Origin: Chloroflexus islandicus
GTDB taxonomy: Bacteria; Chloroflexota; Chloroflexia; Chloroflexales; Chloroflexaceae
DNA length: 64,000 bases
NCBI RefSeq assembly: GCF_001650695.1
Contig: NZ_LWQS01000046.1
Span: 1-64,000 of the forward strand
Reading direction: 5' to 3'
Under the pieces are notes generated by a model, which was given only the letters and a program-made list of their open reading frames with translations, was not told where the DNA came from and did not search any database. Of this stretch, positions 26,503 through 35,377 are shown piece after piece; position 1 is the first letter of the stretch, and each line of letters starts with the position of its first letter. The translations under genes and the position numbers were made by a program.

Positions 26503-27195
26503 GTGCCAGACCAAGAACGCCGTCCGACTACGTTGCTCTTGATCCGCCATGGGATGAACGATTGGGTGCATGGCCGGCTAGCCGGCTGGCTGCCGGGGGT
26601 GCATCTGAGCGAAGAGGGCCGGCGGCAAGCGGCGGCGCTGAGCGAACGGCTGGGTGATCTGCCGATTACGGCGCTCTATACCAGCCCGCTCGATCGTTGT
26701 ATCGAAACGGCGCGGGCGATTGCCGAACCGCGCGGGTTGCCCTTGCGGATCGTCGAGCAGATCGGCGAGGTGCGGTATGGCGAGTGGGAAGGGGCCGAGC
26801 TGAAAGAGCTGTACAAGCACGAGCTCTGGCCGGGAGTGCAACATTACCCCAGCGGCACCCGCTTCCCCAAAGGCGAGACGCTCGGTGAAGCGCAGATGCG
26901 CATGGTCAGCGCGCTCGACCAATTGCGCGCCCGCCATCAAGGCGAACTGATCGCAGTGGTCTCGCACGCCGACCTGATCCGGTTGGCGTTAGCGTATTAT
27001 ATTGGCGTGCATATCGATCTGTTTCAGCGGCTGGTCATCAATCCGTGCTCGTTGAGCGCCGTCGCCTTCGAGCCGATGGGGCCTCGCCTGCTGGCCTACA
27101 ATGAGACCGGGTCGCTTGAACATCTTCGCCCCAAACCACCCGCTCCGCCGGCTGAACCGGCGGCAACGTCCCCGTCGTCAACGGAGGCAGCGTAG
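26503..27195 (+). CDS. Histidine phosphatase (MSMEG_4193-like)
   Basis: A 230-residue member of the phosphoglycerate-mutase/histidine phosphatase superfamily. The phospho-His motif LLIRHGMNDW, the LYTSPLDRCIETA block, acidic GEVRYGEWEG and second catalytic His in VVSHADLIR are intact. A Pro/Ala-rich tail of about 30 residues follows. Start is GTG with AGGTG 6 bp upstream. It is the first gene of a three-gene cassette (phosphatase, DUF3090, SCO1664-like kinase) known in this order from actinobacteria near the mycothiol gene mshC, and reported for Chloroflexi. Here no mycothiol gene is nearby. The substrate is unknown. Confidence 0.85.
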   Translation: MPDQERRPTTLLLIRHGMNDWVHGRLAGWLPGVHLSEEGRRQAAALSERLGDLPITALYTSPLDRCIETARAIAEPRGLPLRIVEQIGEVRYGEWEGAELKELYKHELWPGVQHYPSGTRFPKGETLGEAQMRMVSALDQLRARHQGELIAVVSHADLIRLALAYYIGVHIDLFQRLVINPCSLSAVAFEPMGPRLLAYNETGSLEHLRPKPPAPPAEPAATSPSSTEAA

Positions 27196-27199
27196 GACT

Positions 27200-27727
27200 A
27201 TGTCAGAGTTTACGTTTGATCTCGAATCGGTACATCGCATTACTGCCGGCGCGGTTGGGCCGCGTGGCCGGCGCGTGTTCTACTTGCAGGCCCGGCGCGG
27301 CAACCGGCTGGTGACGCTGCTGGCCGAGAAGGAGCAGATCCGCGAGTTGGCCAGCGCGATCAACCGCTTGCTCGAAACCATCGGTGAACGGAATCCCCGC
27401 TTAGCAACTTCTGACGATCTGATCGTGGCCGATATGAGCCTCGAAGAGCCGCTAGAGCCGGAGTTCCGCATTTATCAATTGGGTTTGGGTTACGATAGCG
27501 AGCGTGATCGGGTGGTGTTGCTGGCGCAAGGCATGCCCGAAGGCAACGATGAAGAGCCGCTCTCGGCCCGATTTTACGCCACCCGCGAGCAGATGAAGGC
27601 GTTGAGCATTCACGCCGAGCGGGTCGTCGCCGCCGGACGCCCGATCTGCGGCAATTGCGGTCGCCCGATCGATCCGAGCGGCCATTTCTGCCCGCACCGC
27701 AACGGCCATGGGCCGGTGTATAGCTGA
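27200..27727 (+). CDS. DUF3090 family protein with C-terminal zinc ribbon
   Basis: A 175-residue protein of unknown function matching DUF3090 along its length: N-terminal FTFDLESVHRITAGAVGPRG, central acidic EPEFRIYQLGLGYD, and a C-terminal CGNCGRPIDPSGHFCPH with Cys/His spacing suited to zinc binding. It starts 4 bp after the phosphatase stop, so the two are translationally close. Actinobacterial relatives keep the same position between phosphatase and kinase-like genes, implying a physical or pathway link. No catalytic motif is visible. Confidence 0.88.
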   Translation: MSEFTFDLESVHRITAGAVGPRGRRVFYLQARRGNRLVTLLAEKEQIRELASAINRLLETIGERNPRLATSDDLIVADMSLEEPLEPEFRIYQLGLGYDSERDRVVLLAQGMPEGNDEEPLSARFYATREQMKALSIHAERVVAAGRPICGNCGRPIDPSGHFCPHRNGHGPVYS

Positions 27728-27784
27728 TACCGCCGTTGCGTCTTGGCGTTGAGCGACCAATCCATCAAACGGCAAGGGGACGGT

Positions 27785-28534
27785 ATGGAGCTTGATCGCA
27801 GCCACTCGCGTGAATTGAGCGTCGCCCGCGTATTAACGGCGTTGGCGCAGGGTGAGATGAACATCGAAGCGGCAATGCCGTACAGCAGCAACTACACGCT
27901 GCTGACCAGCATTGTGTATGAAGATCTGCACTTGCTGGCGGTGTACAAACCGCAGCGCGGCGAGCGCCCGCTCTGGGATTTCCCGCGCGGTACGCTCTAC
28001 CGGCGCGAGGCGGCGGCGTATGTGGTCAGCGAAGCGCTCGGCTTTCATCTGGTGCCGCCGACCGTGGTGCGCGATGGCCCGTATGGGATCGGGATGGTGC
28101 AACTCTTCATCGACAACGACGAAGAGGTGCATCTGTTTACGATGTTGAAGCAGGGCGGTTACGAGCAGGAGATCAAACAGCTCTGCGCGTTTGATTGTCT
28201 GGTCAACAATGCCGATCGCAAGAGCGGCCATTGCCTGCAAGGGCGGGATGGGCGCTTGTGGGCCATCGATCATGGCATCTGCTTTCACGTCGAGCCCAAG
28301 CTGCGCACCGTGCTGTGGGATTTTGTCGGCGAGCCATTGCCCGATGAGGTGATGGCGGCGTTTCGGGTGTTTCGCCAGCAGCTCGATCAGAACGATCAGG
28401 TGGCGCAGGCGCTATCGATGCTGCTCGATCGGGCTGAGGTCAAAGCGTTGCGCCGCCGCCTGAATCACCTCCTCGAAACCGGTCGCTACCCCCCGCCCGG
28501 CCCCGGCCCGCATGTGCCGTGGCCGCCAGTGTGA
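27785..28534 (+). CDS. SCO1664-family protein with PI3/PI4-kinase-like fold
   Basis: A 249-residue protein. Kinase-like marks: YKP (ATP-binding Lys) near 55, a DCLVNNADRKSGH catalytic-loop-like stretch and AIDHGICFH resembling the metal-binding DFG region. The family is known to be distantly related to phosphatidylinositol 3/4-kinases. Its substrate is unknown and I see no membrane segment. The ATG at 27785 follows AAGGGGA; the upstream TTG frame is not conserved. It completes the three-gene cassette, 57 bp after DUF3090. A phosphatase plus a kinase-like protein suggests opposing action on one phosphorylated molecule (inference). Confidence 0.85.
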   Translation: MELDRSHSRELSVARVLTALAQGEMNIEAAMPYSSNYTLLTSIVYEDLHLLAVYKPQRGERPLWDFPRGTLYRREAAAYVVSEALGFHLVPPTVVRDGPYGIGMVQLFIDNDEEVHLFTMLKQGGYEQEIKQLCAFDCLVNNADRKSGHCLQGRDGRLWAIDHGICFHVEPKLRTVLWDFVGEPLPDEVMAAFRVFRQQLDQNDQVAQALSMLLDRAEVKALRRRLNHLLETGRYPPPGPGPHVPWPPV

Positions 28535-28539
28535 TGGAT

Positions 28540-28950
28540 GTGGCCCCCACCCCCAATCCCTTCTCCGCTGGGGGAGGGGAATAGCCACAAAAAGACACAA
28601 GAAGCACAAAAAAATGACCGCAGCGGGCGCAGAGGGCGAGGGTTATTCCAACTCCCTTTGCGCCCTCTGCGTGCTTTGCGCCTTTGCGTTACGAATCTCT
28701 GCGCCTTGGCTCGCTCTGCGCCTTGACCGTTGCCCCCACCCCCAACCCCGCTGGGGGATGTGGCCCCCACCCCCAACCCCTCCCCCGCTGGGGGGAGGGG
28801 AATAGCCACAAAAAGACACAAGAAGCACAAAAAAATGACCGCAGCGGGCGCAGAGGGCGAGGGTTATTCCAACTCCCTTTGCGCCCTCTGCGTGCTTTGC
28901 GCCTTTGCGTTAAAACCTTTGCGCTCTCTGCGGCGCCGGACAGCCGTCCG
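28540..28950. repeat. Two ~150-bp direct repeats in a convergent spacer
   Basis: The segment at about 28547-28690 recurs nearly unchanged at about 28764-28911: C-rich/G-rich inverted block, an AATAGCCACAAAAAGACAC stretch, CGCAGCGGGCGCAGAGGGCG, and a CTTTGCGCC-rich run. A GCGCCGGACAGCCGTCCGGCGC hairpin lies at about 28930-28951. It separates convergent genes and may also terminate them. Confidence 0.85.
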
Positions 28951-28953
28951 GCG

Positions 28954-31389
28954 CTACACCAGCTCAAACGGCGCGCTTAGCCGGATGTCTGCCGCCGAAC
29001 GGCCCACCAACGCCACGAATTCACCCGGTTCGGCCACCCACCCCGGCACCGCCGGATCGTAGTAGCTCAGCGCCTGCCGGTCGATCGTGAACGTCACCGT
29101 GGTGGTTTCGCCGGGTTGCAGCGTGATCTTGGCAAAGCCTTTCAGCTCTTTGTCGGGCCGGGTGAGACGGGCCGCGCTATCGCGCACATAGAGCTGCACC
29201 ACCTCGGCGCCGGGGCGCGGGCCGGTGTTGGTGACATCAACGCTCACAGTGATCGTCTCGTCAGGCCGCATCGTGTTCGCCGAGAGGCGCAGATTGCGGT
29301 ACGCAAACTCAGTGTAGCTCAAGCCAAACCCAAACGGGAAGAGCGGTTCGACGCCTTTGCGGTCGTAGTAGCGGTAGCCAACGAACAAGCCCTCGCCGTA
29401 CAGCACATGGCCATTTTCGCCGGGATAATTGATGTAGGCCGGGTTGTCAGCCAGCCGCTTGGGGAAGGTGGTGGGCAGGCGGCCACCGGGATCGGCCACG
29501 CCAAACAGTACATCGGCGATCGCATTGCCCGCCTCTTGGCCGCCGTACCACGCCAGCGCCACCGCCGCCACTTCATCAAGCCATGGCATCTGCAACGGCG
29601 AACCGGCATTCAGCACCACAATCGTGCGCGGATTCACCGCCGCCACCCGCCGGATCAGCTCATTTTGGCGGCCCGGCAGATCCATATCGATCCGATCGAA
29701 GCCTTCGCTCTCCCACTCTTTGGTCAAACCGGCAAAGACGATGGCTACATGCGAGCGGGCGGCCAGCGCCACCGCTTCCTCAATCGGATCATCCTCCCGT
29801 TCCGGCCAGAGACCAACTTGCACTGCCCGCCAATTGCCGGGTGTTGGCCAGCGAAATTCGACTGCCAAGCGGTAACGCTTGCCGGCCACAAGGGTAATGG
29901 GCTGGCGTTGCTCGCTGCCATCCATCAACTCTTTGTGCCACTGGTCGAGCACCAATTCGTCATCGAGCCAGATCCGCGCTTGGCCGACGCACGACAGCCC
30001 CAGTTGGTAGCGACCGCTCTGCGGCGGCAGCAGATCGCAACTGAGCCGGGCCGCGAAGGTGGCAAGGTTCAGATATTCGATCTGGTCGCCAAACCAGCTC
30101 GCTTCGAGCGTCGCGAGGTGATCGGTGCGCACCGGCGCGCCGCTGAGGTCGAGGTTGGTGAAGTAGTCGATCCGTACCCCCGACTGGTTGCTGCCGGGCA
30201 CCCGAATCCACTCCGGATCGAGGTTGGGCAAGCGGCGGAAGATCGGTGTCCCGATCGCATAGTCCACAATACACTGCGCGCCGGCGCGCGCGCGGATGCC
30301 CTGCAACGGCGTGACCACATAGTGCGGCGCGACTTCCGAGCTGCCGCCACCCATGATCGCGGCCCAATGCGCATTGGCCCCAATCACGGCGATCGTTTGC
30401 GATTGTTCGGGATCGAGCGGCAACACCGGCCCGTCATTCTTCAGCAGCACAATCGACTCGGCGCCGGCCCGCCGGATGAGTGCGCGGTGAGCAGGCCGGT
30501 CGTTGGCCTGTTCCGCCGCCGGCGTGGGATTGGCAAAGCCGCCAACCCGCTCGATGGTACGCAACAGCCGGCGCACCTTATCGTCGAGCTCAGCTTCGCT
30601 CAGATCACCCCGCTCGATCGCCGCCAAGACATGCTCGCGGTTTAGCCAGCGTGCCGGCCCCGGCATCTCAAGATCGAGCCCGTTGCTGGTGGCGCGCTCG
30701 CTGTAGGTGCCGTACCAGTCTGACATTACCAACCCATCGAACTGCCATTCGCCTTTGAGAATCTCCACCAGCAACCGGCGATTTTCGCTAGCCCAGACGC
30801 CGTTGATCCGGTTATAGGCCGACATGATTGTCCACGGCTTGGCCTGCTTGATCGCCAGCTCGAACGGGCGCAGGTAGATCTCGCGCAACGGGCGTTCGCC
30901 CACGTCAGAACTGATGCTAAAGCGTTCAAATTCCGAATCGTTGCAGACGAAATGCTTGATGCACGCCCCCACGCCGCGGCTCTGCAAGCCGGTGATGTAG
31001 GCCGCAGCCATCACGCCGGTGAGGTATGGGTCTTCGGAAAAGCACTCGAAATTGCGCCCGGCCAGCGGCGAGCGATGGATATTGACCGTCGGCGCGAGCA
31101 GAATATGCGCGCCTTTATCCTTCGTCTCTTCGGCCAGCGCCTCGCCGATCTGGCGCACCAGTTCTGGGTTCCACGTCGCTCCCATCGCCACCCCGATCGG
31201 GAAACAAGCCGAGGTATGCGTACCATTGCGGCTCACGCCGCGCGCACCGTTGGGGCCATCGGTGACTTTGATCGCCGGAATGCCGAGACGCGGGATGGCG
31301 ACGGTATGCCATGCATCGGCCCCAGCCACGAGCGCAATCTTCTCGTCGAGCGTGAGTTGCGCAAGCAGAGTTTCGATGTGATTGGTCAT
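28954..31389 (-). CDS. GH3 beta-glucosidase with inserted PA14 domain
   Basis: An 811-residue glycoside hydrolase without a signal peptide, so probably cytoplasmic. The GH3 N-domain has the nucleophile Asp in GLVMSDWYGTYS and the acid/base Glu lies in TKEWESEGFDRIDM. About residues 390-520 form a PA14-like insert (LPPQSGRYQLGLSCVGQARI), which shapes substrate pocket in beta-glucosidases of this type, and a fibronectin-III-like domain ends the protein. Start has AGAGGAA upstream. It would cleave oligosaccharides delivered by the ABC importer upstream. It lies 195 bp after the GH16 gene, so may have its own transcript. Confidence 0.92.
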   Translation of the reverse strand: MTNHIETLLAQLTLDEKIALVAGADAWHTVAIPRLGIPAIKVTDGPNGARGVSRNGTHTSACFPIGVAMGATWNPELVRQIGEALAEETKDKGAHILLAPTVNIHRSPLAGRNFECFSEDPYLTGVMAAAYITGLQSRGVGACIKHFVCNDSEFERFSISSDVGERPLREIYLRPFELAIKQAKPWTIMSAYNRINGVWASENRRLLVEILKGEWQFDGLVMSDWYGTYSERATSNGLDLEMPGPARWLNREHVLAAIERGDLSEAELDDKVRRLLRTIERVGGFANPTPAAEQANDRPAHRALIRRAGAESIVLLKNDGPVLPLDPEQSQTIAVIGANAHWAAIMGGGSSEVAPHYVVTPLQGIRARAGAQCIVDYAIGTPIFRRLPNLDPEWIRVPGSNQSGVRIDYFTNLDLSGAPVRTDHLATLEASWFGDQIEYLNLATFAARLSCDLLPPQSGRYQLGLSCVGQARIWLDDELVLDQWHKELMDGSEQRQPITLVAGKRYRLAVEFRWPTPGNWRAVQVGLWPEREDDPIEEAVALAARSHVAIVFAGLTKEWESEGFDRIDMDLPGRQNELIRRVAAVNPRTIVVLNAGSPLQMPWLDEVAAVALAWYGGQEAGNAIADVLFGVADPGGRLPTTFPKRLADNPAYINYPGENGHVLYGEGLFVGYRYYDRKGVEPLFPFGFGLSYTEFAYRNLRLSANTMRPDETITVSVDVTNTGPRPGAEVVQLYVRDSAARLTRPDKELKGFAKITLQPGETTTVTFTIDRQALSYYDPAVPGWVAEPGEFVALVGRSAADIRLSAPFELV

Positions 31390-31583
31390 GATGTTCCTCT
31401 AAGTGTGTGTTGGAATAGCCGCAAAGAGACGCAAACAGATCGTTATGTCGATGCTCGCCGATCCGCCGGCGCACATCGCTTTGTCATCGCAAGAGCGCGG
31501 AACGTCCGCAATCTCCCGCATCAGTGTGAACGATATATCCCCGGTAGCTGCCTGCCAGCCAACGCACCAACGGCGCGCACCGT

Positions 31584-32417
31584 TCACCCGTTCTTCTGAT
31601 ACACCCGCACATAATCAACCAACATCTGCTGCGGGAAGACGGTCGTTTCATCGGGATACCCCGGCCAGTTGCCGCCTACCGCCAGATTGAGAATGATGAA
31701 GAACGGGTGATCGAACACCCACTCGCCCGGTGTCTGTTCACGGCGCAGCGTGTGGTAGAGCTGGTCGTCAACGTACCACCGGATCTCGTCCGGCTCCCAT
31801 TCGACTGCGTAGAGATGAAAGTCATCGGCTAGCGACACCGGACTAGTGAACGATTTGGTGATCGCATTGCCGGCGGAATAGCCGGGGCCATGCACCGAAC
31901 CATGCACGGTGGTCGGGTCGCCAATGTTCTCCATGATGTCAATCTCGCCGCAGTTCGGCCAGCGCGCAGTAGCGACATTCTCACCCAGCATCCAGAAGGC
32001 GGGCCAGATGCCTTTGCCGCCGGGTGGCAACCTGATGCGCGCCTCGATCCGGCCATACGTCCATGCGTGCAAGTAATGGGTCTTGATCCGGGCCGAGGTA
32101 TATTCCCACGCTAAGTACTCTTCGTTGCGAGCCTCGATCACCAAGACGCCATTTTCGATCCGGGCATTTTCGGGCCGGTCAGTATAGAACTGCCACTCGT
32201 TATTACCCCAACCGCCAGCCCCCTTGTCAAACAGCCAATTGCGCGGATTGAGCGCCTCGCCGTCGAACTCATCGCTCCAGACCAGCGTCCATGGCGAGAC
32301 GGTTGGCGCCGGTTCTGGCGGTGCTGGCGCTGCCGGCGCAGTTGCGCAGCCGGCCAGCAGCAGCACCAGCCAGAGCAAACAGAGTTGTTGGGTTACTCGC
32401 ATTCGTAGGTACAACAC
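31584..32417 (-). CDS. GH16 endo-beta-glucanase lipoprotein (laminarinase type)
   Basis: A 277-residue surface lipoprotein. Hydrophobic LLWLVLLLAGC gives a lipobox; a Pro/Thr linker leads to a GH16 domain (about 45-275). The catalytic motif EIDIMENIG supplies nucleophile and acid/base Glu in the beta-bulge arrangement typical of laminarinase/beta-1,3(4)-glucanases. The GTG at 32417 has AGGAAG 6 bp upstream and gives a basic N-terminus; an ATG at 32402 is possible but lacks a site. It would cut beta-glucan outside the cell, feeding the binding protein and permeases of the same locus. It lies 30 bp after a GH3 gene. Confidence 0.92.
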   Translation of the reverse strand: MLYLRMRVTQQLCLLWLVLLLAGCATAPAAPAPPEPAPTVSPWTLVWSDEFDGEALNPRNWLFDKGAGGWGNNEWQFYTDRPENARIENGVLVIEARNEEYLAWEYTSARIKTHYLHAWTYGRIEARIRLPPGGKGIWPAFWMLGENVATARWPNCGEIDIMENIGDPTTVHGSVHGPGYSAGNAITKSFTSPVSLADDFHLYAVEWEPDEIRWYVDDQLYHTLRREQTPGEWVFDHPFFIILNLAVGGNWPGYPDETTVFPQQMLVDYVRVYQKNG

Positions 32418-32447
32418 CGTCGTCTTCCTGTGTAAACGGGTTACCAG

Positions 32448-34304
32448 CTAAGGGATCAAGCCAAATCCATACGGAAAGAGCGGATCGCCATTGCCGCTTC
32501 CCAACGGCAATTGGTCGAGACTGCGCGGCCAAGTCACTGGCAAGCGTCCGCGAAAGGGCCGGTCGCCGAAGAGCACATCAGCCACGCCGGCGCCTTCACT
32601 GCCCGGCAGCCATGCAGCGACGAAGGCGTCCCACTTGGGCAAATCATCGGTTACGATCAAGGGACGGCCCGCGACGAGCACGACGACGAGGCGCGCGCAG
32701 GCCGCTTCCATACGGCGCAACACGCGCTGTTCACCCGACGGCAGACTGAGGCTGGCGCTATCACCACGCCCTTCGGCGTAGGGCAGCTCACCAACCACAG
32801 CGATACACACCGCATCGGCAGCTCCCGGATCACCCGTAAAGCGACCATGTTCGTTGTATTCAACGACGGTCTGCGGCGAGACCGCAGCCTGAATCCCAGC
32901 CAGAATCGTGGTACCGGGAAAAATAGCACCAGCCCGTCCCTGCCATTCGATCGTCCAACCGCCGGCTTGGATGCCGAGATCGTTAGCCGCTTGCCCGCCA
33001 ATATAGAGATGACCAATGTCTTTGGGCAACGGGAGTAGATCCTGCTCGTTTTTGAGCAATACCAGTGATGCGGCCACTGCTGTGCGAGCCAATTCGCGAT
33101 GCGCGGCGCTGCCGATCTGCGCGAGGAGTTCGGTCTGGGCAAAGGGTTGCTCGAAGAGACCCATCGCAAACTTGACGGCCAGAATGCGCCGCACTGCATC
33201 GTTGATCCGCTCTTCGCTTACCGCGCCAGACTCAACCGCGCGCGTCAGGATCGCGATAAAGCGCTGGGGATCGTAAGGAACCATGTTCATGTCAATCCCG
33301 GCATTGATCGCAGTTATGACTGCGCGCTCGTAATCGGGATCGATCTGATCAATCGCGGCCCAATCAGACACGACAAAGCCGGTAAAACCCAGTTCGCCCT
33401 TGAGCACCTCGGTCAGCCAATACGAACTGGCGTGCATCTTTTGCCCATTCCAGCTTGAATACGACGCCATGATCACCTGCGCTCCCGCCGCAATCGCGGC
33501 GCGGTAGGGCGGTAAATGGACGGCGCGCAGAATGGCTTCGTCACCCATCGTTTCACCCTGATCAAGCTGGTAGTTTTCGGTCGTTGATGAACCCCATGCC
33601 GTGCCGCCATCGCCGAGGTAGTGCTTGGGCGTGCCGATCACCCGATTAGGGGCAACGATATCAGGGTCTTGCAACCCGCGCAAGAAAGCGGCAGCCAGTG
33701 TGGCCACGTGGTCAGGCCGCTCGGCATACCCCTCATACGTGCGCCCCCACCGCACATCTTGCGGCACCATCACACCCGGCGCATAGTTCCAAAAGACGCC
33801 GGTGGCGGCCATCTCGATGGCGGTGGCCCGCCCGATCTGTTCGACCAACACCGGATCGTTGGCAGCGCCCAAGCCGATGTTGTGGGGAAAGATGACTGCA
33901 CCGTAGAGATTGTTATGCCCATGTACACCATCGGCGCCATAGATGATCGGGATGCCGAGCCGGGTGCTCAGCGCAGCGCGCTGAAAGGAATTGACCATCT
34001 CGGCCCACGCTGCCGGCGAATTCTCAGTGCTGGGGTAGCCGCCCCCACCACTGAGCACGCCGCCGATGAACAGTTCTCGCACCTGATCAGGCGTGAGACT
34101 GTTCTTTTCGATCAAGGTCATCTGGCCAATCTTTTCCGCCAGCGTCATCCGTTGCAGCACATCCTCAACCCGCACAGCAATTGCTGCCGCCGGATCGCGA
34201 TAGGGTGCGACGGTTGCAACCGGCGAGGTGGTTGGCGCTGTGCCGCCACACGCGCTGAGCATCGCCGCTATCAAGGTGAGTACAATGAAAAGTCGCAATC
34301 GCAT
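32448..34304 (-). CDS. GH3 beta-glucosidase/exo-glucanase lipoprotein
   Basis: A 618-residue secreted lipoprotein (LIAAMLSACGG lipobox). It resembles plant- and bacterial-type beta-glucan exohydrolases: KIGQMTLIEK, GADGVHGHNNLYGA, nucleophile Asp in FVVSDWAAID and acid/base Glu in ELPYAEGRGD. It ends soon after the second GH3 domain, with no fibronectin domain, unlike the larger enzyme at 28954-31389. It would trim glucan chains outside the membrane. It starts 8 bp after the permease gene, so belongs to the same operon. Confidence 0.92.
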   Translation of the reverse strand: MRLRLFIVLTLIAAMLSACGGTAPTTSPVATVAPYRDPAAAIAVRVEDVLQRMTLAEKIGQMTLIEKNSLTPDQVRELFIGGVLSGGGGYPSTENSPAAWAEMVNSFQRAALSTRLGIPIIYGADGVHGHNNLYGAVIFPHNIGLGAANDPVLVEQIGRATAIEMAATGVFWNYAPGVMVPQDVRWGRTYEGYAERPDHVATLAAAFLRGLQDPDIVAPNRVIGTPKHYLGDGGTAWGSSTTENYQLDQGETMGDEAILRAVHLPPYRAAIAAGAQVIMASYSSWNGQKMHASSYWLTEVLKGELGFTGFVVSDWAAIDQIDPDYERAVITAINAGIDMNMVPYDPQRFIAILTRAVESGAVSEERINDAVRRILAVKFAMGLFEQPFAQTELLAQIGSAAHRELARTAVAASLVLLKNEQDLLPLPKDIGHLYIGGQAANDLGIQAGGWTIEWQGRAGAIFPGTTILAGIQAAVSPQTVVEYNEHGRFTGDPGAADAVCIAVVGELPYAEGRGDSASLSLPSGEQRVLRRMEAACARLVVVLVAGRPLIVTDDLPKWDAFVAAWLPGSEGAGVADVLFGDRPFRGRLPVTWPRSLDQLPLGSGNGDPLFPYGFGLIP

Positions 34305-34312
34305 TGCGCAGC

Positions 34313-35377
34313 CTACTTCTCGATATTGGTAATCACCACACCCTCAAGGAAGATCCGTTGGGCGAAGAAGAAGACCACAATCGGGATAACCGCTGAAATC
34401 AGCGATGCCGCCTGAATCAGATTGGTTGACTGCGAATAGAGATTGTTGAACGCGGTCAGACCGACGGTAATCGGGAATTTATCGGGATGGCCGGCGAGAT
34501 AGATCAACGGGCCGAAGAAGTCGTTCCATGCCCAGAAGAAGTGGAAGAGCGCAACAGCGGTTAGGGCCGGACGCGACATCGGCAGAATGATCGAGAAGAA
34601 GATGCGCAGCGGGCTCGCGCCGTCGATTTGAGCCGCCTCTTCCAGATCACGCGGGATGCCGAGGAAGAACTGGCGCAACAAGAAGACGTTGGTGCCCCAC
34701 GAGAAGAAGGCCGGTACGATCAATGGCAGCCACGTGCCTACCCAACCGATCTGCAAGAAGACGAAGTAGGTCGGAATGAGCGTCACCGCGCCGGGCAAGA
34801 TCACGGTCGAGAGCATAATCATGAAGAGAATGTTCTTGCCGGGAATGCGGAAGCGGGCGAAGCCGTAGGCTACCAGCGCCGCCGACAAGACCGCGCCGAA
34901 GGTGGTGATGCCGGCGTACATCAACGTGTTGCGCAACAGGTTCGGGAAGTTGATCGTATTCCATGCGCGGGTAAAGTTACTCCACTGAATATCGAGCTGC
35001 CAGACCCGTTCGAGCTGCCGCCACTGGCCTTGCCACTCAAACGGCCCCGCCGCCGGATTTTCCGGGTCGATGAACAAGCTGCTCTGGCGTCCGGGCCGGT
35101 AGAGCGCCAATTCACGGATCTCACCATCAACCGGCACTAGATAGACATCGTACGCCTTGCCCTCATATTCAAAGGTGCGTTCCCGCGCCGGCCACCATGG
35201 TGCGCCGGTCTTGGCGATTTGGCTATCGGTTTTGACCGCGGTGGTCATACCGTAGACCATCGGGATCAAGAACAGGGCCAGCACAGCGAGGGTGAGGCTG
35301 GTCAGACCGATGCGCGCAATCGCCTCGCGGGTTGATTTGGTCAGTACATTGCCGCTCGCGCGTCGTGAGAGTATCAT
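34313..35377 (-). CDS. Sugar ABC transporter permease (MalG-like)
   Basis: A 354-residue inner-membrane permease with six predicted helices and the EAA cytoplasmic loop (EEAAQIDGASPLRIFFSIILP) that docks the ATPase. Between helices 1 and 2 is an extended extracytoplasmic loop of about 110 residues. The ATG at 35377 is preceded by GGGGAGG and overlaps the stop of the other permease by one base (TGATG); the longer open frame to 35467 lies inside that gene. No ATPase gene is in the locus; a shared MsmK-like ATPase elsewhere is likely (inference). Confidence 0.92.
   Translation of the reverse strand: MILSRRASGNVLTKSTREAIARIGLTSLTLAVLALFLIPMVYGMTTAVKTDSQIAKTGAPWWPARERTFEYEGKAYDVYLVPVDGEIRELALYRPGRQSSLFIDPENPAAGPFEWQGQWRQLERVWQLDIQWSNFTRAWNTINFPNLLRNTLMYAGITTFGAVLSAALVAYGFARFRIPGKNILFMIMLSTVILPGAVTLIPTYFVFLQIGWVGTWLPLIVPAFFSWGTNVFLLRQFFLGIPRDLEEAAQIDGASPLRIFFSIILPMSRPALTAVALFHFFWAWNDFFGPLIYLAGHPDKFPITVGLTAFNNLYSQSTNLIQAASLISAVIPIVVFFFAQRIFLEGVVITNIEK

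Noticed and set aside
28547-28911. Insertion sequence suggested by paired direct repeats
   Set aside because: The DNA between and inside the copies has no transposase frame or terminal inverted repeats.
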